Part shown: positions 52,665 through 64,000 of the stretch, one piece after another
Numbering within the stretch: position 1 is the first letter of the stretch
How the letters are laid out: every line of letters starts with the position of its first letter
DNA from: Adenophora triphylla var. japonica
Lineage: Eukaryota > Streptophyta > Magnoliopsida > Asterales > Campanulaceae
Reading direction: 5' to 3'
Assembly: GCA_022495995.1 (NCBI GenBank)
Contig: JAFEMH010000161.1
Span: 806,001-870,000, forward strand
Length of the DNA: 64,000 nucleotides
Notes under the pieces: model-generated
Seen by the model: the letters and a program-made list of their open reading frames with translations, nothing else
What the model was told of the DNA's origin: nothing
The model's database searches: none
Program-made: the position numbers and the translations under genes

Positions 52665-54330
52665 ATGTCTAGCTCACCGAGAAATCGTGACGGGGAAGGA
52701 CCCCCGCCACCGTGCCAGATATGACATTGGAAGAAGCCATCAGGGCTTGTGAGGTTCACAAGAGGCGAGAAAGAAGATCGGCGAGAATTTCGTGGTACGG
52801 CTTACGAATGAGCGTGGTATAGCGGCTATCCCCGGTCGAGACGGTACTTTTGTCTGGTAGAGGATGACGATTCCCCAAAACCGGTTCACCAAACCTTCAA
52901 TCGGGTTCCTCCCCCGCCAACTTACGGGATGCCTTCCAACCAAGGAAGCAGCCGACCTAGGCTCCATGTTGCCACCTCTCGAGCAACCACTGTCAATTTT
53001 GGTCGGCCCGGTGCTACACCCGTCACTCAATATCACCGGCGCACCCATTTGGACCATCTCGGGATGCCAATATCCCTCGGTACCCTCCCGGGTTCGTCCG
53101 TTGCCTATACACGAATCCCTAAACACCGGGGACAAACCCCGATACGGTTCGAGAGAAGGCTCCCGTATATTCTCATATACCAAGCCTTCCACCTCCAATC
53201 ACTACCGCTCACGTGGTAGCACCGTGCCGAGCCTCACAGTCCACCTTGGACCCAACCTTAGCACTGGATGGTCGAGCGGATGAAAGACACGAAAGCCACC
53301 ATGAGCGGCTCAAAGCGAGGAAACGTTCAAATCCACGAGATCCGGGAATGGTCACGCCTCTCCCTGCCAAGTTCGAGAATGCCGGGAGATGGACCGATTC
53401 GATGGAACCGAATGTCCTCAAACGCACGTCGACACTTACGTTCTCGGCATGAGAGCAAAAGGAGCAACCCTCCGGCAAATGGCCGACCACTTCCGGCATA
53501 CGCTCAGCTCGGCGTTACGATGGTTTACGAGGGTCAAGCACTGCGGATCGCCACACACAGGAGCAGATCGGTAACATCTTCTGGAGCAGTACGAGATCCA
53601 ACTTAGAGTGGGAAACAAGTCGCGAGGACTTAATCACCCTGAGCGAAAGCGGATGAAAGTGTTGGGGAATTCTACAAGAGATGGAGGTGGAAACTCTCCG
53701 AAATCATGGAGCCACTCTCCAAAGACGAACGGATGCGGATCTTGAGTCTTGCTTGAGACCGTCCATCGAGAACTCTCATCGGTCACAATTTCTTCCCGAG
53801 ATCTCGGGCCATGGTCAATGCCGGCTCACGGTTCGAGAAGGATCTCAAGGAAAAGTTGGCTCTTGCCACGGCCGTACGAGATACCGCTCAGCAGTTGCAT
53901 TCAATCTGCAGGCCCCCGGCAAAGGGAAAGATACGTCTGTCAACTACGTCCATCGGGGACAACGGTCGGGTAACGAAACCCGAGTCCCGCAAAGCAACGG
54001 TTCTACTCGAAGCGGCTGCCGTACACTTCGACAAGTTGGACATGCCATTGAGCAAGATCTTTGGAAGGGCTAATCAAGGAGGGTCTCCTTAAGCCCGTGG
54101 CCAATTACAAACCCAAAGTTCCCGTAGCCAATGCGGACAAGAGCAAATCTTGCGCCTTCCATCGGTATCACGGCCATACCAGCGACAAGCTGTTTGGGGT
54201 TACGATACGAAATCCGAACTTGATAGAAGAAGGCAAGTTAGAGCGCCCCCGTGGGCCCAATACGATCGGGAATCCCTTTCCGAATAATAACGGCGTGAAC
54301 TCCATTGAGTGGGTGCCCAAGAAGTGTGCT
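52665..54330 (+). pseudogene. gag: Element H: Gag
   Basis: The start ATG at 52665 gives MSSSPRNRDGEGPPPP, then a shift to TLEEAIRA and, further on, RGIAAIPGRDGTFV, the family gag start. The core is in pieces: PRDPGMVTPLPAKFE (53330), THVDTYVLGMRAKGATLRQM and FRHTLSSALRWFTRVKH (53430-53540). Then AMVNAGSRFEKDLKEKLALA (53810) and a finger at 54145-54190 whose last Cys is lost in a frameshift (CAFHRYHGHTSDK). The tail LERPRGPNTIGNPFPNNNG (54240) is as in B and C. Confidence 0.8.
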
Positions 54331-54929
54331 ACGAACCGGTTTCTCCGCCTCTTTGTTGGATCCTCCTCTAATGTTCACATCGGCTACGATGTTTGTGGCC
54401 CTTTCACTTTGCACAGGTACGAGTCTCGAGCTGTCAGGAGCAATCCTCAGGAAACGAGAAGAAGAAATCCTCTCAACGACAGGCGAGAGAAAGATACGGC
54501 CGGAGATACCGGTGTAGGTACACTTGGAGAACCCTCAGGGAGGTTCGACTACTACGTCTTGTACTCCGGCCGAGTCCTCTTTGCCTCCGGGCCATGCGGC
54601 TCTAGAGCGAGACGGGGGTGGGAAAGCCGAAAAGCCCAGTGAAACCGAGTCGAGACCTGGAACACCGGAATACCTCGGATCTTGATAGTCTTCTTGCCGG
54701 TCAGAAGCCTAACCCTCCGCGGGATCGGCCAAGATTCAACTTGTCCGGCTTAGAGCCGGACCGGTAAAGGAAGATCAAGGTCGGCTTGGCAATCGCACTC
54801 GATCAATGTGCTAACCAAGGGCGGCAACCGCCACGGGCGGCCTCAACATACTCACGAGGTTCCGGCCAAGGCTTTACCTCGCAAGAGGAAGACCGAAACG
54901 GATGGGTGGATGACTCTCCTTCTACGGAT
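54331..54929 (+). pseudogene. Element H: gag-protease linker
   Basis: Open in alternating frames but without a recognisable motif. Arg/Ser/Gly-rich. Confidence 0.35.
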
Positions 54930-55500
54930 AGAGACGAGATCTACGACTCCCGCTTTGTATGGCGGCATGATCACATTACAGTGATGAAGACTTACCGAGA
55001 GACGCCTCGGGGCACAATGAAGCTCTGTACATCACTCTCAAACTCAACACCATATCACTCCCCGGAGTATTGGTAGATAACGGGTCAGCCATTAATGTCC
55101 TCCCTCTCAGCATGATGCGAGCCCTCCGCATCAATGAAAGCCATTTGATACCGTCTACTCGGACTATCAAGGCTACGACAACTCGTCTCGTCCCATCACA
55201 GGGGACGGTGACTCTGGAACTTTGGTTCGAAACCCCGAATGGTGCCGGCAAAATTCCACGTGATGGACATTCCATCCGAGTTCACGGCTCTTTTGGGACG
55301 CCCTTGGCTACACCACATGAAGGCCATAGCTTCCACTCTCCATCAATGTGTCAAGTTCATCAGCAGACGGGGAGATCTCGAAGTCATCAGGGGACGGTTT
55401 CCTCATAGGAAACGAAGCCGAGAACGATGGCAACGTGTCCGCACTCGGGCAGGGGTTACCTCCTTCGAATCAACCAAGGGACTATCGGGGCAAATCTCAT
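54930..55500 (+). pseudogene. Element H: first aspartic protease module
   Basis: Across frames: HNEALYITLKL-type lead-in, VLVDNGSAINVLPLSMMRA (55070), ESHLIPSTRTIKA, then FHVMDIPSEFTALLGRPWLH and ASTLHQCVKFI (55240-55360). This is a full retropepsin-like domain, homologous to but distinct from the second module 3 kb downstream. Confidence 0.75.
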
Positions 55501-57911
55501 CGAGAATCCCTCGAGTCAGGAGATGCTAACTATGTAAACGTACTCGAGCGGGCGGACCACGAAGCGATCCGATACATCAAGTTCAAGCTGTCGTTTCCAA
55601 CACTTGGAGCGGGTGGAAGGAAACGGCGAATATCGCCATGATACGGGCACATAAACCCCCGATCTCCAATCGGAGATTCGTCGGCATTCTCCAAACAAAC
55701 TCTCGGCCCCGCCAGGTGAAGAGGTTTTTGTGATCAAGGTCAACAAACACCGTCATTCTCGTGATGAATGCATGGAAGTTGTATGGGACGTCCTCCACGA
55801 GGAACTACCCGCTGCACCCCTCTTCTCCAACGAAGAGCATGATGTTTTCCTAGGCTGCTCCGGCAACGCAATGACGCAATACGTCCCTACACTGGATCGG
55901 CGATCGAGATGACGATGAATCTGGACTCTCCGGAGTCGAGGACGCGCGGACCCGCATAGCGGACCTCCGCATTCACATGCTCGGTTTTGAGGACGGAACT
56001 CCTTCCGATCGGGTCACCTACGACCAAGGTTCCAATACCATGGAAATTGTCAAGCTCAACGTCCGGTACTGACGGCTATCCAGACAATTGGAAGCACGTG
56101 ATTCACGCAACGAGGAATCCCTCGATCAAGTGAATGACGACGACTTCGTCAATATCATCTATTCAGTATCTGATGAAGCGAGGACCCGTTCTTGTTATCG
56201 GTCTGCCACACCAAGGTCACCCTCGATGATTGCTGCTCATGGTAAACGAGGCCGCGGCCAAGCGAGCTCGAGCTCATCCCTACTTCCAGTACCGGCCCGG
56301 CGGCAAGCCCGTGCCGTCGGTCAAGCTTATACCCTCAGCGCCGCGAGGCGAGCAACGGCAAAGGAGACCAAGCTCCTCACCTGCTACAAGTCGAGATCAA
56401 CCTCGGGAACGCTTCCACCCGGCCACCCAGAAAACATACGTGAAAGTCTTCCCCGCAAGGCGAGTCGGCTTAGACACGAGGAAATGACCACCTCGGCATC
56501 AACATGCTTCGGTTCGATTCTGCTCCCGGCCGTCACGGCCGGATTCGAGATATCACGCAATCGGCGCTAGCTTTGATAGACTTGGCGATCGAGCGAGATC
56601 ACGAGACCGTCAACATTGCGAGAATTCAATACCCCCGTGGGGTCAATCAACGAGATATGGGCAAACTTCTTGGTGATCGAGATTAAGGAAGGACGCATGG
56701 AATGTCCCGGTCAGGCTTCCTTCGTCAATGTAATCCAAGTGTTCCCGCCATTCGGCGATTTGAATGTAATCACGGTTACGGACACTAGCCGGACGATGCG
56801 CACCTACGGAGGCGCCTAGGTCTCGCAAGGAAAGCTCTCATGGAGCTAGCCGCTCAAGAAAGTCGTCTTTGGGACGAAGACCAAGCTCGAAAGACCTACG
56901 GGGACCAAGCCCTTAAAGTGTCACGGGCGGCTTCGGACGAGAAAGCTAGAGGCCACTCTAGACCAGTTCGACCTCAGGAGTTTTGCCCATGACAACTTTC
57001 CGGACTACCGTCTGTTCTCATCCAACCCCCTTTGCCAACCAAGGGTGGTCGCGGTCCCGATGACCTAGGAGATGGAACGGCACGGCGGAGCGAATCCCGG
57101 CGCTTACCTTCCCGAGGAAAGCAAGTTCTCTGTGAAAGCGACGACGAAGACGATGAAACCATTCTCTTCCAAGCCGGGCATGAAGTCAACAAAACCGGAC
57201 TCCCGAGGTCACGGGAGGATGGGAACGGATCATCTCCGCACTCAAATTGAAAGGCCAACTCGGGGAGGAAGGTCTATTTAAAAACGAGGAGGAGGATGGA
57301 AATTCGTCTCGAGCAACTACTCGGGAAATTCCACGGATCTACGGCCTTCATTTACGAAACGATCAAGCTGGGACGGCAACCGGTCACATGGGCGAGATGT
57401 TCGGGAAGCCGTATACTCGCCTTCCGACATACCCGCCACTCGAGATAAAGCGAGAAGAAAACTCTCCCCAATGGAGGTTTACCTAGGCTGCCGCACGCGG
57501 TTCAAGGAAGCACGGCTATTCTCACATGGGAAGAAACGCGAGGCATTAACTCTCGACGCGAGCTCATTTGCAAGAAGGTTGATCTGGGCCCGAGTGGAGG
57601 AAAACTAGCCAACCACGAGTATCGCCGGACCCGACTCCGGGCCCTTTGAGTATGCTCGGCCAAGAAGGAAAGGAACGCGATATACCGTGAAGAGATCAAG
57701 GAGACCGTTCGTTTGAGCCGAGAACTCTCCAACCTCCCGGAGGGTCGGCCCGCACGGTTCGGTTCGAGGCAATCAGCATTTGTGCCCGACATTCGAACAA
57801 GCTGCGTCAAGCGCGTAGGCTACCTCCCCTTGAGAGGCACCCGAAGCCGGTATCACAGGACGAGAATCCGTCAGGCTGCCGAAGCTCAGGAATTCATCCA
57901 CAATCAATGAG
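55501..57911 (+). pseudogene. Element H: long inter-protease region
   Basis: Contains HPYFQYRPGGKPVPSVKLIP (56260) and SALALIDLAIERDHETVNIA (56540) in broken frames, and further charged stretches. I recognise no domain. The length (2.4 kb) compares with the 1.7-kb linker of C. Confidence 0.35.
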
Positions 57912-59010
57912 TTGAGGGAAGACGCATGGCCCTATGCTACGAGGAATCCTCCTCTAACTATGGCTCAACTCGGAGCGGCACTGTTCGAAGGGACCAAACA
58001 CGATGTCGGCGTTCTAACCCGATCGGGTCAAATCCATGCATTACCACCTAAGGCCACCAAAAAGCCGACGGAGCCGAGTGCGGTCCGGCCGGCCCGAGAC
58101 GCAAGTTCCTTGAAAGAGGACCCGATCCTCACTCGGCTCAAGCGGACTCGGGCGAACATTTCCCTTTGGTCTCTGCTCACCTCCTCTTATCCTCACAAGC
58201 TCAAGCTAGAGGAAAGCTGGCCCGTACCATGGTCCCCGTGGGCCTTGACCCCGAGATGAAGTCATTCGGATGATTGGTAACATCCACTATGGCAACATTA
58301 TCACCTTCACATTTGGACCTTCCAAAATTTGGGGCTGATCACAATGAGCCGCTTTACATCACGATCCAGTGGACGAGCGTCGTCTTCCTCGCGTGTTGGT
58401 AGACGGAGGTTCCGGAATGAATGTCTTGCCCGCCAAGATGATGGACTGCTTGACATCAAGCCCACGAGATCTTAAGCCTTCGGTCCACCTTTGTCGAGGC
58501 CTATGACTCTACTTCCCGTACGGTTCTCGGGGTTGCTACTCTTAACATGCGGTTCGGCAAGCGGGTGATCCCCACCGAATTCCAAGTGTTGGACATTCCA
58601 ATCACTTTCACGGCCATCTGGGCGTCCTGGCTGCATCAAATCAATGGCGTGGCATCCACCCTTCACCGGTGCCTCAAGTTCATGCAAGGCAACGAGCTAA
58701 CCACGATCTACGGCGACGGTGTCACCACCAGGGGACCGGCACCAACGACATTCCGAGTGTTGGAAATCAAGCATAATGATGACATGCCATTAGCTGGATT
58801 CACTCACGGAGACCTCCAAGATCCAAATATGCAACGTGGACCTTCCCTTTGTCTCACGATCAGATTCCTCCCGCCATGAGGATGATGAAACTCATGAACT
58901 TCATCCCGGGGCCGGGGCTCGGCAAAAGGCTGCAAGGCCGGCACCAAGTTATTGAAGTCGAGGACCACACCACGGTCCGGGGGCTTGGCTACGTGCCAAC
59001 ACCGGTGACA
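57912..59010 (+). pseudogene. Element H: second protease module and G-patch-like tail
   Basis: 57912-58259 encodes DVGVLTRSGQIHALPP and RTRANISLWSLLTSSYP, as in A. Then NIHYGNIITFT (58280), VLVDGGSGMNVLPAKMM (58395; the active-site Asn is Gly), RVIPTEFQVLDIPITFTA, and the glycine tail FIPGPGLGKRLQG with RGLGYVPT (58895-58990). Several frameshifts. Confidence 0.75.
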
Positions 59011-60180
59011 TCAAGGAAGACAAAGGCTCGCCCGCACCAAGGCGGCGGCCCACAAAGGGGAACCTCCGGCGGCACACCCAATCTCCGACCTTACGGCTTT
59101 GACCTCGCTCATTACTTCACCCGAGGAACCGACGGCGGGCGGGAACCAACAAAGGGAACCGGCAAGCGGGCGAGGGCCGAGAGGAGCCGAGCGGGCGGGG
59201 CGACGGCGGAGCCCGGCGAGCGAGGGGACCGGCGGTGGAAGCGATGAAGATGAGAAAGAAGCGGGGATAGTCAACACCAAGACTACGAGACGAGAATGGA
59301 ACGGCTAGCACGGGACCTCAGCGTTTGAGAGGACTCAAAGCTAATCCGATAAGGGGAGCGTTCCTCGACATCACGGCTCTACTGGACCAAGCGCCACCAC
59401 GGTCCGGCATGAGTACACATTCAAGGGAATCCCGAGACTTGGAGGAGCAACTCGGGGTACTCTCCATGGGAAACAAGTTGTTCGGATCGGCCGCAGAGGC
59501 CACATTCGAGACGGTAAATCCAAAGCGAAGGAACCGGGAATTCATAGAAGACGCTCTCGGTGGACCGGCTCTGAGTACGTTTGAAGAAGTCATGGAGTTG
59601 CCCAACTTGATCGGCGGGGCTCAGACAACGGCATGATCGCCATGATAGGGACGGCGAGCCAAGCCTCTCGATCCCCGCACCCTCCTCGAAGCATCCAGCA
59701 ATGCCGTGAAGAATTGGGTAACTTTCACCGGACCGAGGGCAAGCCGGGCGAAATTGGAAGACAAGGCTGGGCCCGCACCCACATCTCCACTAAACCCGGT
59801 CTCAAACCCTTTGAGTCGGTCCTTGTCGAGTCCGATCCTGCGAGTCATCCAGCGGCCTTACGCCAGGAGGACTATAATGTTGTAGCCAATCATGTATTCC
59901 CGTTCTTGTGTAATGAAAAGTCGACCTTTCGGAGTATCCTCTCATTGCCACTTTAACAAGCGATAAGTTAACAAACAACTTAAAAGACGTTAATAACTCA
60001 ATTGATAAAGAAGCGAGACACATTAAACGAACAATACATTAAAGAAGTTCTCGAGCGTGTAGTTGACCAAGAGGACAACCGGGCCCAAGCTGCCGAAGAG
60101 GTTATGACCAAAGTGAACACAGGGTCGGTGCAAGAGCCTAAAGAGACACAAGTGGGCGGTTTCTTCGCCGATGCGAAAAG
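59011..60180 (+). pseudogene. Element H: protease-RT linker
   Basis: GC-rich Arg/Gly-rich stretch (59130-59250), then LEEQLGVLSMGNKLF (59440) and the SVQEPKETQVGGFFADAKR lead-in (60126). It matches C at 18806-19900. No enzymatic motif. Confidence 0.5.
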
Positions 60181-61080
60181 GAAGCCACGATAAACCTCCT
60201 CAGGGAGTATGTTGACGTGTTCGCTGGTCATATCGGGACATGCCGGGACTCGATCCCTCAATCGTGGAGCACGAGAATTCCCTGGATCCCGAATCCAAGC
60301 ACAGTCAAACGAAGGCTGCGCAAGATCAAGCGAGTGGTCCTTGCAAGTTAAAGAAGAAATTGAGAAAATGCTCGAGTTGGTTTCATCGAGTGATTGAGTA
60401 CCCGACTTGGCTCTCCAACATCGTGACGGTCACCAAGGCCAACGGAAAGGTCGAGATCTTTGCGTGGATTTTCGGGATCTCAACAAGGCCGGCCCTAAGG
60501 ATGATTTCCCATTGCCTAACATCGACATCTTTGAGTCGACACCACGGCAAATTTCGAAGTAAAGTCCTTCGTGGACGGGTTTCTTGGATACAACCGAGAT
60601 CAAGATGTCAGGAGGATCGAGGCCAAGGCGCCTTCACCACTCCATGGGGGACATGCATTACACGGTCATGCCGTTCGGTCTAAGAAACGGCAGGGCTACT
60701 TACCGGCGGCTGCAGCGGCCCTCTTCCATGACATGATTCACAAAGAAATCGAAGTATATGTCGACGACATGATCATCCACTCAAGGGATCGGACATGCGG
60801 CACATGACGGATGCGAGGAAGTTCTTCAACGGACTCGAGAAAACACTCCATGAGGTTGAACCCGGCAAAGTGCACCTTCGGCGTCAAGCGCGGCAAGGTG
60901 CTTGGGGTACATGGTTACGAAAGAGGTATCGAAGCCGATCCCGGGAAAATCAAGGCCATCATCGACATGAAGCCGCCTCAAACCACGACGAAGTGAAGAG
61001 CTTCATGGGAAGACTTCGATACATCGGTCGCTTCATCAACCGGTTGACATCTCTCTGCGAGCCCATGTTCAAGCGATGAA
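60181..61080 (+). pseudogene. pol: Element H: reverse transcriptase
   Basis: Pieces in order: EYPTWLSNIVTVTKANGKVE (60397), MDGFLGYNRDQD (60571), AFTTPWGT (60631), ALFHDMIHKEIEVYVDDMII with the catalytic YVDD near 60757, then IEADPGKIKAIIDMKPPQTT and SFMGRLRYIGRFINRLTSLC (60999-61060). All main RT motifs are detectable but at least ten small indels separate them. It would make DNA from element RNA; this copy cannot. Confidence 0.88.
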
Positions 61081-61529
61081 AAAGAATGCCGAGCATCAAA
61101 TGGGACTCAGAGTGCCAAACGGCTTTCGAGAAAATCAAGACCTACTTGGTTAATCCCCCAGTGCATTGCCCGCCACACGAAGACAAGCCACTACTCCTGT
61201 ATCGACGATGAGACACGTCTATCGGGGCAATCTTTGGCACAAGAACGAAAGATTCCAAGGTTGAGCATGCAATCTACTTCGTAAGCCGAAAGCTTCAAGG
61301 AAGTGAACTCGGCTACTCGGCATCGGAGAAAACTGTACCGCCTTGGTATGGGTAGTCGGAAGCTGAAACACTACATGCGGTCGCATTCGGTGCTCTGGTC
61401 TCCAAAGTGGACCCCGTCAGATATCTCTTTGACAAGCCGTCCACTGTCGATGCGGCTAGCCAAGTGGTCATTCTTCTGGTGAGTTCGACATCAAGTACAT
61501 GGTAAGAAAATCAACAAAGGGCGAGTAAT
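61081..61529 (+). pseudogene. pol: Element H: first RNase H
   Basis: Frames give CQTAFEKIKTYLVNPP (61115), AIYFVSRKLQGSELGYS (61270) and further RNase H-like text to 61500. Typical gypsy RNase H following RT. Frame broken in several places. Confidence 0.7.
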
Positions 61530-62050
61530 GGCGGATCGGCTTGCCGACTTCCCGGCAGTGAACCTAAGGGTCACGATCCGCAATTTCCGGACGACGGAAT
61601 CTTTTCACTTGACGGCGCAAACCGGCAACTCTTCTTCGATGGGGCAGCCAACAAGAAGGGAATGGCATTGGAATGCTCCTTGTCGATCCCAGGGCGAGCA
61701 TACTCCCATAGCCATCAAGGCGAATTTTGAAGCAACCAACAATGCGGCGAGAATACGAAGCTTTGTGCGGCGAGTTTGGAAGCCGCCCTCGGCGCGCAAC
61801 ATCGAGCTGGATGTATATGGAGACTCGGCATTGATCATCAATCAAGTATCCAACAAATGGAAGACGGTAGATTCGGCCTTGAAGTACCACGCGTACATGG
61901 AGGAGCTCATTGCTCGGTTCAAGGACATCTCTTTTCACTATTTGCCAAGAGACGAGGAACCGCCGCGAGCATACAGCAACCCTCGCCTCTCTTGTCGAAA
62001 TTCCCGAGGAAAGCGGTAAAACCCCTCGAGAATAGGCGGACGGAAACACC
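61530..62050 (+). pseudogene. pol: Element H: second (archaeal-type) RNase H
   Basis: Contains, over frames, LFFDGAANKKGM (61630), IAIKANFEATNNAA (61719) and NIELDVYGDSALIINQVSNK (61800), KYHAYMEELIARFKDISFHY (61884), the second RNase H characteristic of Tat/Ogre elements. The YGDS and FDGAA motifs carry two acidic catalytic residues. Confidence 0.8.
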
Positions 62051-63374
62051 CGCCTATTCTTTGTGAGATCGAAAAAAGAAAAAGAAACGATCGACGAACC
62101 ACTGGTACAATCAAATTTACCGGTACCTCCAAAGCGGAGAAGCTTCCTTCACAAATGAAGATGGAAAATACAAAGAAGGGATCAAAGCCAAAAACATGAT
62201 GGCATTAAAACGCACTGGCATCCCATTTCGTCATTACAGGGGTATGTTGTACAAGAAGCGCCACGAGGCCACTCCTTCGGTGTGTAAACAAAGAAAAAGC
62301 CGGCGAGCTAATGAGCGAAGTTCACAACGGAACTGCGGTCCGCACATGAACGCCCGAGCATTGACACGAGATCATTCTCCGTATGGGATACTATTGGATA
62401 TCAATGGAAACAGGCGCATCCGGTTCGTCAGAAGGCTGCGACAAATGTCAGCGGTTTTCCAACCTCAATCACATCCCTCCTCACGAACTCTCTCTCTTGC
62501 ATGACTACGCCATGGCCTTTCGCCACATGGGGAATCGACGTCATCGGCAAGATCACTCCTCCGAGGAGCAATGGTCACGAGTTCATTTTAGTCGCGATCG
62601 ACTACTTCACCAAATGGGTAGAAGCCGAGATCGTACAAGTGCGAATTCTAGGAAGGTGGCCGAGTTCATCAGAGAACATCATGTGCCGATACGGAGTGCC
62701 CAATGAGATCATCTCAGACAATGGGACTCACTTGAAGGAAATTGTGACCAACTGCGGCCGAATTCGAGTCACACGTCACGGGTCTTCTCCTACGGACCAC
62801 AAACCAATGGTGCGGTAGAGGCGGCCAACAAGACTCTCGCCATGATAATCGGAAAGATGACCACCGAGAGGTCGGGAGCGGCCGAAAAGCTACATCTAGC
62901 CCTGCAGGGATACCGAACATCGGTCGAGAACCGCCACGGGGAGACTCCGTTCGCACTTACCTACGGAATGGAAGCAATGTTACCCGTGGAATTGGAAATT
63001 CCATCCCTCAGGAGTCCTCTTGGAAAACGGGGTCAATGAAGTCGAATGGCTACGAGCCGTCACGACGAACTTGCTCTACTCGACGAGCGCGAGATTGAAA
63101 GCCATGGAACACACTCGAGCCTACCGGAGCGAGAATGGCACGAGCATTCGACAAGAAAGTCAAGATCCGAGACATCGAGAGAAGGCGACTTGGTGCTAAA
63201 GGAAAAACCTCCTACGCGAGACCAATCCCCTCGGAAAGTGGGAGCCTACTGGATAGGACCGTTCGTGGTACAAAGAATCTTCTCAGGAGGAGCCATGAAG
63301 CTAGCGAGATTTGGACGGAAACCCTTTCGTTAACCCCGTGAACGGAAGCAAGCTCCATGAATACTTCGTTTGAG
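62051..63374 (+). pseudogene. pol: Element H: integrase
   Basis: The zinc-domain part near 62320 (EVHNG..GPHMNARAL, frame-shifted) is followed by the core: WGIDVIGKITPPRSNGHEFI (62530), VAIDYFTKWVEAEIVQV, YGVPNEIISDNGTHLKEIV (62690). Then an NKTLAMIIGKM stretch with the Glu position (62830), GETPFALTYGMEAMLPVELE (62938) and DERE...EGDLVLKEKPP (63060-63200). A terminal stop is at about 63374. No chromodomain. Confidence 0.85.
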
Positions 63375-63539
63375 GAAGAGCACGAGTCAACTCACCTTCC
63401 CCATTACACCGTCCCCCTCGGTAAATTAAAGTGCTAAAGAGTAATACCCAGCTGGATACATTCCCGCTAATGATCCGGGTAAAAAACGAGTCGCACTTCT
63501 TTTGTCTTGGTTTTTCTCAAATTCACCTAAAGTGTCGAA

Positions 63540-63584
63540 CTACGGTGACTGAGCCCCTTAGTCCGGTTGTAAAAGGGAACGTAG
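63540..63584 (+). repeat. CTACG/CGTAG hairpin, H copy
   Basis: Outer arms CTACG (63540-63544) and CGTAG (63580-63584), inner stem CCCTT/AAGGG. Followed by GCGGCC and GGTTCGGTC as after pol in C and B. Confidence 0.7.
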
Positions 63585-63789
63585 GCGGCCATCTTTGGTT
63601 CGGTCTAAAAAACAAAAAAATACAATAAGCATCAATTGCTTGTGTTTCGAAAAACTCTTTTCATTTAACCTACAAATTCATAACGGTTAAAACATTCTTT
63701 GATGAGTTCAAGCACGGTCAACTCTTGACTCGCTACACGCTAGCAAAACTACAATAAAACATTAATCAATTAATGTGTATGCAATGACA

Positions 63790-64000
63790 GTGGGTGGATA
63801 CTGCGGACGGTAAAGGTCAACCTAGTTTCCGTACTAGGTCCTTCATCCTTCTTCCCTTTCCCTTTTCCCGGCGAGTGTTCTTCACCTTCGCGGGAAATAT
63901 TCCGGTAGGCCTTCTACAGCTCGGGGACTCTTCCGACGCCTCCGTCAATCTGTGGTGTCAATACGAGTCCTTTCTCTAGCTACTGTCTCGAGCCGCCTCG
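63790..64000 (-). pseudogene. Element H: 3' end of an antisense gene
   Basis: On the minus strand the end is Lys/Gly-rich (KGKGKKDEG-like, near 63850), resembling the end of antisense gene 1 of C (21214-21290, KEDSKGKKRGEAD). Position relative to pol is the same (about 420 bp after the pol stop, versus 570 in C). The gene start is beyond the window. Confidence 0.45.

Larger units (their letters stand above)
49340..64000 (+). mobile_element. Element H: long Tat/Ogre-like element, 3' end outside window
   Basis: A 2-kb LTR, a damaged tRNA-Arg PBS, leader, gag, two protease-like modules, G-patch-like tail, RT, RNase H, a second RNase H, integrase, post-pol hairpin, and the end of an antisense gene. 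Dual RNase H and the RT connection motif IDMKPPQTT with RFINRLTSLCEPMF mark the Tat lineage. Frames are broken by many small indels. Confidence 0.88.

Noticed and set aside
59011..59311. GC-rich Arg/Ala frames on both strands
   Set aside because: Composition artefact in the protease-RT linker; no conservation with C.

Overview
This window is plant (dicot-type) nuclear DNA made almost entirely of nested, mostly decayed Ty3/gypsy LTR retrotransposons. I see no tRNA, rRNA or ordinary single-copy host gene. The evidence is the gag/protease/RT/RNase H/integrase motifs, LTRs with TATA boxes, primer-binding sites complementary to plant tRNA-Arg, a spliced plant-mobile-domain gene, and large homopolymer and hairpin-repeat arrays. 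Most elements (A, B, C, E, H) belong to one Tat/Ogre-like group: an 18-nt tRNA-Arg PBS, two RNase H modules in pol where preserved (H), very long untranslated regions with tandem arrays, and antisense genes downstream of pol (C and H). Element D is a distantly related gypsy element. Element F is a chromovirus-like element with a tRNA-iMet-type PBS. Element G is an LTR of uncertain class.

Layout. 1-5625: element A, minus strand (protease, gag, leader, degenerate PBS, LTR). 5630-11099 and 29919-34448: element B, plus strand, split by element C and ending in an LTR (LTR3). 11100-29913: element C, complete from LTR to LTR with a 5-bp target duplication CCTCT. It carries leader, gag, protease, an integrase tail (RT and RNase H deleted), two antisense genes (DUF7745-like and plant mobile domain), 3' hairpin arrays and LTR2. 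34449-about 38280: element D, minus strand, interrupted by B. 38281-39839: AT-rich DNA and a 95-bp hairpin repeat. 39840-43774: element F, cut inside integrase by element E (43775-47072). E is cut by LTR G (47073-49339), which abuts element H (49340 to beyond the window end). H has LTR, leader, gag, two protease-like modules, RT, RNase H, second RNase H and integrase, then the start of an antisense gene.

How the parts relate. C has 5' and 3' LTRs that are nearly identical outside one 95-bp block, so it is the youngest datable insertion, yet its frames are broken and it has no RT. It therefore looks trans-mobilised, or its sequence contains base errors. The most interesting signals are: (1) two antisense genes in C whose start regions carry the same TCCGCGCGGA box found 23 nt upstream of the TATA box in the sense LTR promoters; (2) a twin hairpin near the LTR 3' end whose stems co-vary over six LTRs; (3) a CTACG...CGTAG hairpin with co-varying inner stem at seven places after pol; (4) 3' tandem arrays whose repeat units are themselves hairpins with compensating changes; and (5) CG-centred palindromes clustered in the LTRs of several different elements.

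Coordinates of broken coding regions are approximate, because frames change often. Family names rest on motif recognition, not on searches.
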